From positions 306,912,874 through 306,976,873 of the forward strand of contig NC_045426.1 in the NCBI RefSeq assembly GCF_902635505.1: a DNA stretch of 64,000 nucleotides. Reading direction: 5' to 3'. The DNA is from Sarcophilus harrisii (lineage: Eukaryota; Chordata; Mammalia; Dasyuromorphia; Dasyuridae). Both the position numbers and the translations under genes were made by a program. How positions within the stretch are numbered: the stretch's first letter is position 1; every line of letters starts with the position of its first letter. Below the pieces are notes generated by a model that was not told the DNA's origin, ran no database searches, and was given only the letters and a program-made list of their open reading frames with translations. This document shows, piece by piece, positions 56,200 to 64,000 of this stretch.

Positions 56200-56595
56200 A
56201 CCAACTAGAAGAGCTTACTTCTAATTAAATTGTAAACAAAATCTAATCTAGGTGAATTCCAGCCCCAAAAGCACTAGGCTCTGTCCTTTGAAATCTCCAT
56301 CCCTCCTTCAATTGTTCAACTTTAGTGATCTAGATGAGATTGATTCTTTTATCCAGATAGCTGAAGATAGCTCAGTCTCATGATCAAATTATTTTCTCAA
56401 CAGGAAAAGATGAAGGCTTTCAATCCACCTCTTCATTTATTCATCAATCAGAGTTGATTTCTGCCTGTCTGGGCATGCATTATTCCAGAGATATTTAAGC
56501 ATTCAATGAGCTCCATGGTCATTGTCTTTGGTTATCAGGAAAGATTACTGACCATCAAATTATTGATTATTTATTACCTTAATTGATAAATTAAT
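56200..56595. other. Unclassified sequence
   Basis: Nothing recognised. It may be a decayed continuation of the flanking L2. Confidence 0.3.
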
Positions 56596-56875
56596 AATTA
56601 TTGCCCAGAAATGAAATAAAGTTTAGGAGAAAACTGAATTCTAAGAGACAGAGATGGAGATGAGAGAATATTCCAACTGAGAGAGGAAAGCTAGGACAAA
56701 AGCATGGAGATAAGAGGTCTGTGTCAAGTGTGAAGAACAGCAAGAAGGCCAGTCTGTTTAGACCAAAAAATGCAGGAAGAGGAGTAACATTTAACAAGTT
56801 TAGAAAGGTAGGTTGGAGATACATTGTGAATTGCATTAGACAAGATTTCAGTCAAAGTCACTGAGGGAAGAAGTA
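56595..56875 (-). repeat. L2 antisense
   Basis: 'gtgtgaagaacagcaagaag', 'gccagtctgtttagacc', 'aagtttagaaaggtaggttg' follow the complement of L2 ORF2. Confidence 0.65.
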
Positions 56876-58395
56876 GAGAGGAAGTTAGCAGTGTAGTGCC
56901 CCCATGATTTTGAAAATCCAATCTGGAAAAAAACTTGTAAAAATTTTTGGCCCTCTCTTTACACCAGAAAAGAAGTCGGAATTTTTTCTTTTCTTTTACT
57001 GTATTATAAAATTTGGGTTACATATTTGGTCATATTTTAACTTTAAAATAGAAATTACATATATTTGTTGTATTAAAACATATTGATATCATGTACTACT
57101 AAAGACATTTCACATATTTCTGAGTTTCTAAACTTTTTCTATGTCATCATGTCTGGGACTTCTGAAAAAACTCCCCCCAAATTTCCATTTAATTTCTTAT
57201 GTCAACCCACAATATATCAAAATCTCAATGGAGAAAGACAATGTGAAAGGCACAAGTAAGCACTAATCAATTCAACTAGACTTATCAAAATAAATTGGGA
57301 AAAATTTTCCAAATAGACAGGTAATATCTTTCAGGAGGGATTCAAACCAATATTGCTCCCTTGCTAATCCTGTCCCCCTCACCAGAGATAATACATATAA
57401 TCCATATCATGGATCAAGGTCCCAATCACCAAATGTATGTTTGTATCAGTATATATATAATATATGCATACATATATAGCCTCTGAGGCTCCTCCAACTC
57501 ACTTATAGGCTGGGTTCCACAGGGGATCACTATACTAGGATCAAGGCACTCTGGGTCTAGATTCCTATAACTATTTTACATGTCCCCATAAGTACACAGT
57601 CGGAGGACACAATTACTTCAAAGCAAAGGCATTTGCAGAGAATAGCATTGCAAGAACAATAATTATGAAACATTCCCCTGAGAAAATGAGAATATATTCT
57701 CTCACAAATACACATAGCTTAGAGCAGACATTCATATAGAGTACATTAGTAAAGAGGCGTGTACATAGGGAACATATGTTGCTCAACCAAAGTCACATCT
57801 CCAACATTACAGGATCTTGGTGTTCTTTCCCTCTTCATACTGACCTCTCCCTTCCTCCACCTCCGCAGGGATACAGCATCTCTGTTGGACATATCACTTA
57901 GCCAGGCTCTGGAACATTGATCCTTTATGGGCTTAATGTCTCTTACTGAATCAGTAGTTCTCCTACCAGTTGACACACCTAATGGAGTGGAAAGAGAGAG
58001 AAATTCCCTCCCTTCTCCCCAAGAAATATGGAATAATTCCTTTCCTGTTTTAGATTTATAAAAGTAAGATTCTCCAGAATTGCCTCCTGCCTTGGCTAAC
58101 TCATTACATAGTATTTTTTAAAGGATCAAGGGGGCAAGGCTAAACCTTTGGCAAACTACCTCTAATTCAATTAAGAATTCTCTTGAGTTTGAAGAGAAAA
58201 TGACTTGTAAAACAGTAACACTTCACTGAAGTCCTTAACACCTCTGTTGCCTCACTTTATATTTTGCAATTTTATCAATTGCAATGAATAAGGGTCTTCT
58301 AAACCCTCCTGCAATTAAATAAATCTACATAATCTATCTTTGTATCTATATGCCATAATATTTTTTCATCAAAATAATTTGATATGAACAAATGA
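56875..58395 (-). other. Unclassified; possible LTR at 57330-58250
   Basis: Read on the minus strand, 58250-57330 has an LTR-like organisation ('tttataaatctaaaacagga' box; 'aaatgcctttgctttgaagt' in the R-like part; 'ctgtggaacccagcctataa' near the end) but no target duplication was found. A 76-codon frame (57976-57746, minus) has no known motif. The rest is AT-rich and unrecognised. Confidence 0.3.
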
Positions 58396-58520
58396 ATTTT
58401 AAAAAGCATTTTATTAAGTATTTACTATGTAGCAACTTTTATACAAAGTATCTGGAAAACAGATACAAAAGTAAAGATTTCTACTTTCAATTCTAGTAAG
58501 GTAAACAACACTTTTGATTA
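58395..58520 (-). repeat. L2 antisense tail
   Basis: 'agcattttattaagtattta' then 'aacagatacaaaagtaaaga': complement of the L2 3' end. Confidence 0.6.
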
Positions 58521-59027
58521 TGGTATTTTCAGAAACAAAGGCATAATTGATTTGATCATGGTTTCAGAATTGCAGGGAAGGAGAAGCAGCTAAGTGCAGC
58601 TTCTAGGAAGCAGTCAAGTTGGAGGATAGGGAAGACAGTTTGGCTGAAGGAATGGACCAGATGAGGCAGCCACCATTAGGACAACTGAGCCTCAGGGCAG
58701 AAGCTCTAGCAATAAAAAGATTAAAATATCCAGGACATGTTTTCTGGTGCAGAAGAAGGAACAATATATAGAGTAGCTACTGAAACTATGGAGAAGACAG
58801 CTGGTGAGTAGGGAGAGGGAAGTGTAGGTGAGAGAACCAATACATACTAGCAACTGCTATGTACCTTGGAGTCTTTGAGAGATGGAAAGAAAAAGAAACT
58901 AAGGGACTAATCCAGGGTGACACAAACAGCATGTGTCAAAGATGTCACTCAAATCAATTTCTTTCTGACTTTGAAGTTGACTTTTTGCCAGACTGCCTCT
59001 CAAGTATGCTTACATATATGTTTTTAT
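58520..59027. other. Unclassified sequence
   Basis: No family or gene recognised. It may include further decayed L2. Confidence 0.3.
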
Positions 59028-59530
59028 GGTTGTTGTTCAGTCATTTCAGTCATAATCAACTTTTTGTGACCCCATTTGGAGTTTTCTTGGCAAAGATATT
59101 GGAGTGGTTTGTCATTTCCTTCTCCAACTCATTTTATAGATGAGGAAACAATGACAAAGAGAGTAAAATATTTTGCCCAGGGTCACACAGGTAGTAAGTG
59201 TCTAAGGCCAGATTTGAACTCAGGAAAATGAATCTTGCTGAGTCTAGTTCTAGCATTCTATTTACTATGCCCCCATCAGCCCCTGGCTTTCTTTATGTCC
59301 CAGCTAAAATCCCATCTTCTACAAGAAGCTTTTTCCTAGTCACTTTTAATTCTAATGCCTTCCCTCTGTGTATCATTTCCCATTTATCCAGCTTTTTGCT
59401 TTCTTTGTTTTTGTTGTTGTTTTTAACATAGTTGCCTGCATGTTGCTTTCCCCATTAAACTGTGAGCTTCTTGAGATATGGGATTATCTTTTCTCTTTTA
59501 ATACATAGTAGCCATTTAATAAATTTTCAT
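59028..59530. repeat. RTE-tailed SINE (-) then L2 tail (+)
   Basis: 59028-59285 is a well preserved antisense SINE ('ttgttgttcagtcatttcag', 'ttttcttggcaaagatattg', 'gcccagggtcacacaggtag'). 59285-59530 is a sense L2 3' end ('aaaatcccatcttctacaag', 'aaactgtgagcttcttgaga', 'agccatttaataaattttca'). Confidence 0.85.
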
Positions 59531-59900
59531 GAACAGATAAATGTAAAATCTTGTACTTCCTCCTCATCAGATGATAACAGCTGAGTGACTGTTTTTATCA
59601 GTGTTCCAAGTATTAGCTTATTTTTCCAAGAGGAGAAAGTAGCAGTACTTAAGACATGTATCCATACTCCAAGTTGTTAGAGAGAATGAATTGTTGGGGA
59701 TGGGAAGGAAATAAAAGCAAGTCTTCAATGGGAATTAAAATGATCTGAGGTGAAGAAGGAGAGGCTTGATCCTTCTCAGGGTGTTGAAGAGTGAAAAATG
59801 TTACACAGAAGAGAGAGGAAAGGAAAAGGACAGCCATAAGAAAAACAAGCTATAAATGCATGAGAAAAGCAAGCTATAAATACTCCAGAGTCATTGATAA
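59530..59900. other. Unclassified sequence
   Basis: Nothing recognised. Confidence 0.3.
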
Positions 59901-61470
59901 TAACATCCCCATAGAAACCAAAATATTTAAAGCAGCACTTTTGTGGTAGCAAAGAATTGAAAACAAAGTAGATATTCATCAGTTGAGGAATGGCTGGACA
60001 AATTGTGCCACATAAATTTAATGGAATATTATTGTGGTGATAAATATGATGAATATGGAAAAGCATTGGAAAGTTTTACATGAATTGATGCAGAGTGGAG
60101 TGATTATAAACAAGAATGATTACAACAAAGTGAATAGAAAGAAACACACATACCCACCTTCAAAAGTAAATGCTCCAAATTATAAGGAACAAGCATAGCT
60201 CCTAGAATGAGAGAATTTTCCCAATTTACTCTTTTGCAGTGATAGGACTTTTTTTTTTTTAATTTAATAGCCTTTTATTTACAGGATATATGCATGGGTA
60301 ACTTTACAGCATTAACAATTGCCAAACCTCTTGTTCCAATTTTTCACCTCTTACCCCCCACCCCCTCCCCCAGATGGCAGGATGACCAGTAGATGTTAAG
60401 TACATTAAAATATAAATTAGATACACAATAAGTATACATGACCAAACCGTTATTTTGCTATACAAAAAGAATCAGACTCTGAAATATTGTACAATTAGCT
60501 TGTGAAGGAAATAAAAAATGCAGGTGGGCATAAATATAGGGATTGGGAATTCAATGTAATGGTTTTTAGTCATCTCCCAGAGTTCTTTCTCTGGGCATAG
60601 CTGGTTCAGTTCATTACTGCTCCATTGGAAATGATTTGGTTGATCTCGTTGCTGAGGATGGCCTGGTCCATCAGAACTGGTCATCATATAGTATTGTTGT
60701 TGAAGTATAATGATCTCCTGGTCCTGCTCATTTCACTCAGCATCAGTTCGTGTAAGTCTCTCCAGGCCTTTCTGAAATCATCCTGTTGGTCATTTCTTAC
60801 AGAACAGTAATATTCCATAATATTCATATACCACAATTTATTCAGCCATTCTCCAACTGATGGACATCCATTCAGTTTCCAGTTTCTAGCCACTACAAAA
60901 AGGGCTGCCACAAACATTTGTGCACATACAGGTCCCTTTCCCTTCTTTATAATCTCTTTGGGATATAATCCCAGTAGTAACACTGCTGGATCAAAGGGTA
61001 TGCACAGTTTGATAACTTTTTGAGCATAGTTCCAAACTACTCTCCAAATGGTTGGATTCGTTCACAACTCCACCAACAATGCATCAATGTCCCAGTTTTC
61101 CCGCATCCCCTCCAACAATCATCATTATTTTTTCCTGTCATCTTAGCCAATCTGACAGGTGTGTAGTGGTATCTTAGAGTTGTCTTAATTTGCATTTCTC
61201 TGATTAATAATGACTTGGAGCATCTTTTCATATGACTAGAAATAGTTACAATTTCTTCATCTGAGAATTGTCTGTTCGTATCAGAAAGGACTTTTTTCAA
61301 TATGGTGATCAATTTTTCTCGATTCTTTTTCTCTTCTTCCTCTTTTTATATTTTTCTTTTAAAAAATAATTTTTATTATGTGGGTGGCTCTCTGAGAGAA
61401 GCAGAGAAGAAACATTAGGAGAAATTCTGATGATGGGGGAAAAAAAGCAAAAGATATCAATTAAAAGTGT
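59900..61470 (+). repeat. Old L1 subfamily C, split
   Basis: Sense ORF2 C-terminus ('agcagcacttttgtggtagc', 'ttgaggaatggctggacaaa', 'gaattgatgcagagtggagt') continues after the young L1 as the 3' UTR (61298-61470, 'ggtggctctctgagagaagc', 'gcaaaagatatcaattaaaa'). Confidence 0.75.
60255..61286 (-). mobile_element. Young L1, antisense, nested
   Basis: A 1032-bp 5'-truncated L1 reading on the minus strand. It has an 11-bp duplication, aggactttttt, at 60244-60254 and 61287-61297. It retains two long ORF2 pieces in different frames: 61312-61037 (REMQIKTTLRYHYTPVRLAK, CWRGCGKTGTLMHCWWSCER) and 60983-60684 (LYPKEIIKKGKGPVCAQMFV ... LSEMSRTRRSLY). The frame break near 61040 shows it is defective. Same young subfamily as 43482-44401. 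Confidence 0.96.
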
Positions 61471-61474
61471 TTTT

Positions 61475-61940
61475 TATTGCTCCAAATAACTAATAATAAG
61501 AGAAATACAGACTAAAACTGTTCTGATATTGTATTACACAATGGCAAAGATGACAAAAAAGGAAAATGACAATTGTTGTCATAGTGTACACTCATGTACT
61601 ATATTGATTAAGGTATGAAGTTATCTAACAATTCTTAAAAGCAATGTAGAGCCATACCCAAAAAAATCACTCAACTTTGTATATCCCATAACCCAGCAAT
61701 ACCATTTCTGTCTTTATAGACTTTATAGACAGAGAGATAAAGAAAAGGGAGAATGGACTCGTGGGTGTGCATGTGTGTGTGTGTGTGTGTGTGTGTATTT
61801 ACAGCACAGACTTCTTGATTATATGATAAATGTAGAAACCACTTTCTCCAATTTCCCTGAGGTATCAGGTTTCTCCAAAATAAGAACTATGCTCAAGAAC
61901 ATATAGTAATTTCATCAGTTTTCACCATCAAAGACATTAA
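61475..61940 (+). repeat. Old L1 ORF2 fragment
   Basis: 'taataagagaaatacagact', 'atggcaaagatgacaaaaaa', 'cccataacccagcaatacca' are decayed ORF2 C-terminal blocks in sense. A (TG)n array lies at 61763-61796. Confidence 0.6.
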
Positions 61941-61951
61941 AAAGCCTAACA

Positions 61952-62696
61952 TTAGAGAGTTATCAAACTGTGCATATCCTTTGATCCAGCAATGTTTCTC
62001 CTGGGCTTATATTCCAAAGAAGATCTTAAAGAAGGGAAAGGGACCTATATGTGCAAAAATGTTTGTGGCAGCCCTTTTTGTAGTGGCTAGAAACTGGAAA
62101 TTAAATGGATGCCCATCAGTTGGAGAATGGCTGAATAAGTTAGAATGTTATGGAATATTACTGTTCTATAAGAAATGATCAGCAGAATAATTTCAGAGAG
62201 GCCTAGAGAGACTAACATGAACTGCTGTTCAGTGAAAAGAGCAGAACCAAGAGATCATTGTATATGGCAACAACAAGACTATACAATGATCAGTTCTGAT
62301 GGATGTTGCTCTTCTCAACAATGAAATAATTCAGACCAGTCCCAATGATCTTGTGATAAAGAGAGCCATCTACACTCAGAGAGAGGATTGTAGCATTCTC
62401 ATTCTTTTTATTGTTGTTTGCTTGCATTTTATTTTCTTTCTCATTTTTTTTCCCATTTGATTTAATTTCTTGTGCAGGAAGACAATTGTATAAATATGTA
62501 TGCATACGGTGGATTTAACATATATTTCTACCATGTTTAATATATATTGAACTACTTGCCATCTAGAGGAGGGAGTTGGGGAAGGCAGGGGAAATTGGAA
62601 CACAAGGTTTTGCAAGGGGTATAATGTTGAAGAATGATCCTTGCATATGTTTTGAAAAATAAAAAGGTTTAATAAAACAAAAATATTTTTTAAAAG
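61952..62696 (+). mobile_element. L1 subfamily D, 5'-truncated
   Basis: ORF2 C-terminus (61981-62178: VAALFVVARNWKLNGCPSVG, EWLNKL, then a frame change at a small deletion) and a subfamily D 3' UTR ending 'aataaaaaggtttaataaaa'. A perfect 10-bp duplication, aagcctaaca, at 61942-61951 and 62697-62706. Confidence 0.9.
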
Positions 62697-62706
62697 AAGC
62701 CTAACA

Positions 62707-64000
62707 AACTAAAAATCTGGTGAACTCAATGAACAAAGAAGACTAATCCCTACCTGTAATGTCCTTACCCAGTGTCTCCTTCTCCACTGATTACCATACC
62801 CTGCCAAGAGATTTTAATGTCCCTCTCTTGCTTTTGGACAAATCTAATACAAGGATGAACAAAGAATAAAATAGAGACTGCTAGTTAAAGAATATATATA
62901 TTTCTTAGTGTGACATGGAAGAAAAATTGACATATTAGACTAAAGAGATATCAAAAACAAATATAGAAAAAGCAGCAACATTCAATATATCTTTTGTAGA
63001 CAACAGCACAATAAAAATAGTAAGCAATTCAGAGACCACAAACAAAAAATACAGACTCAAGTAGAGACTTAACAATGAAACCTAAATAATGTGTGGGTCA
63101 AAGAACAAAGCATTAAAAACAATTACAGTTACGTCCAGATTAGTGCAAATAATAAATCCCACAAAGTAGTCATATCATTCAAATTCCCAATGCATGTTTC
63201 CATTGGACTGAAACCAATTACCATTTCTCCATAATTGTATCTTTGAATATTGCAAATTCTAATTCTTATGACTACTTCATGGAATTTATTATTTGTACTA
63301 ATCAAGAACTAACTATAATAATTATTATGTTAGATTGATGAAAAGCATGCCAAACTTTCTAGTATGCAGCTAATAGAATGCTCAGGAGAAAATCATAACC
63401 CTACACACATACATTACTATAATAGAAAAAACAAGTATTAATGAACTGAATATGCAATTTTTTAAATTACAGAATCACTAAAAAAAAAAACCACTGAATT
63501 AAAAATTAGAGGAAAAGTGGATAAACTGGAAGCAAAAAAAAAACTATATAAATGATAAATAAAACTAAAAATTTATTTTTTAAAAAGACTAACAAAATTG
63601 ATAAACATTTAGCCAATCTGAATGAAAAGAAAAGTGTATGGAATCAAATCAACAAATTAGCAAATGAATAATGTGACATCCCAACAAAATTAGAAGAAAT
63701 TTTAAAAAAATTATAGGAACTTAATATACATAGTTATATGGTACTAAAACTTAGAACACATCAAGAAATGTAGGAATACCTTCAAATATATAAAATGCTC
63801 ATACTAACAAAAGATCAAATATAGATATCAAATAAGCTAGTCCCAGAGAAAGAAATAGTACTAGATGTAAAAGAAAAGAAACTATTGATTCTGATGAATT
63901 CACAGAACTCCATTAAATTTTTAAAAACTGATCAATACCAATACAACACAAATAATTTTCTCAAAAATTGAGGGGGGAAAATGACCTAATTTCTCTTATG
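62707..64000 (+). repeat. Old L1 ORF2 (linker to RT), runs off window
   Basis: Sense L1 ORF2 upstream of the RT: 'gtgggtcaaagaacaaagca' (WVKEQ motif), 'gtatgcagctaatagaatgc' (DAAKAVL region), 'tattaatgaactgaatatgc', 'ttctgatgaattcacagaac' (the PDGFTxEF motif before the RT fingers). No long frame is intact. It is interrupted by an inverted repeat at 63138-63303 and continues past 64000. Confidence 0.75.
63138..63303. repeat. Inverted repeat, probable MITE
   Basis: Arms of about 48 bp (63138-63185 and 63255-63303), roughly 80% complementary and best at the outer ends (gattagt(g/a)caaataataaat and aagtagtcata), around a ~70-base loop. The unit breaks into L1 ORF2 text between the WVKEQ and DAAKA equivalents, as an insertion would. 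Family and target duplication unresolved. Confidence 0.65.

Larger units (their letters stand above)
54416..56200 (-). repeat. L2 antisense, split by an old L1
   Basis: Antisense L2 from its tail (54416, 'caataagcatttatcaactg', 'tccctgctctcaaggacttc', 'ggaaaagcttcttgtaaaaa') resumes at 55690 ('gtgggatttctgatgggaca', 'gaattccaggcatggagaac', 'aagaaggccagtgtcactgg', 'gagccatgggaatttattgg'). The (AAAC)n run at 54560-54597 and an A-rich block near 55870 are internal. The gap holds an antisense L1. Confidence 0.8.

Overview
The window looks like non-genic or intronic DNA from a marsupial (metatherian) genome. It is AT-rich and very poor in CpG. It is packed with L1 copies of a marsupial type (ORF2 C-terminus with HCWWSCERI, then WYMNIMEYYCSVRNDQQD), tRNA-headed SINEs beginning ggggcagctagatggtgcag, RTE/BovB-tailed SINEs, MAR1/MIR CORE-SINEs and decayed L2. 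There are no bacterial-type genes, CRISPR arrays, tRNA genes, rRNA genes or CpG islands. The species cannot be fixed from sequence alone. Repeat family names come from recognition and were not run against a database.

Layout. 0-10 kb: SINE/MIR fragments, a striking palindrome (1.26-1.47 kb), a 5'-truncated L1 with perfect target-site duplications, L2 remnants, and a SINE whose tail grew into a 180-bp AAAG/AAGG microsatellite. 10.5-15 kb: one (or two abutting) ancient, nearly full-length L1 in sense. 15.5-18.5 kb: an antisense L1 5' part split by a second L1, itself split by a third. 18.5-20.1 kb: L2 coding region and tail. 21.4-25.7 kb: two LTRs of one retroviral family in opposite orientations, a 67-bp mariner-type MITE, and two CTCF-like motifs. 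26.7-28.6 kb: old antisense L1s, a long polypyrimidine tract and a tailless U6 retrocopy with 16-bp duplications. 30-35 kb: three older L1 tails, one with a small young L1 inside, and a 191-bp hAT element. 36.9-39 kb: antisense L2 interrupted by an unclassified repeat with a GGAA microsatellite. 41-44.4 kb: two young L1s facing opposite ways. 50-56 kb: an L1 carrying a 58-bp filler copied from a site 3.5 kb away, a solo LTR inside a hAT element, and an old L1 inside an L2 with a young-L1 patch. 60-64 kb: a young antisense L1 in an old sense L1, another truncated L1, and an old L1 ORF2 segment carrying an inverted repeat.

Host-gene signal. On the minus strand two short open segments, 45333-45238 and 44974-44803, each have consensus splice sites. 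They are separated by a repeat-free 263-bp intron and join in phase 0 into a continuous helical-looking protein segment of about 89 residues. I read these as two internal exons of a host gene that I cannot name, so much of the window may be its introns. A weaker third candidate lies at 40741-40649 on the same strand.

Most of the remaining sequence is explained by repeated retrotransposon insertion. The most informative parts are the insertion junctions (nested L1s, filler DNA, tailless U6), the palindromes and the candidate exon pair.
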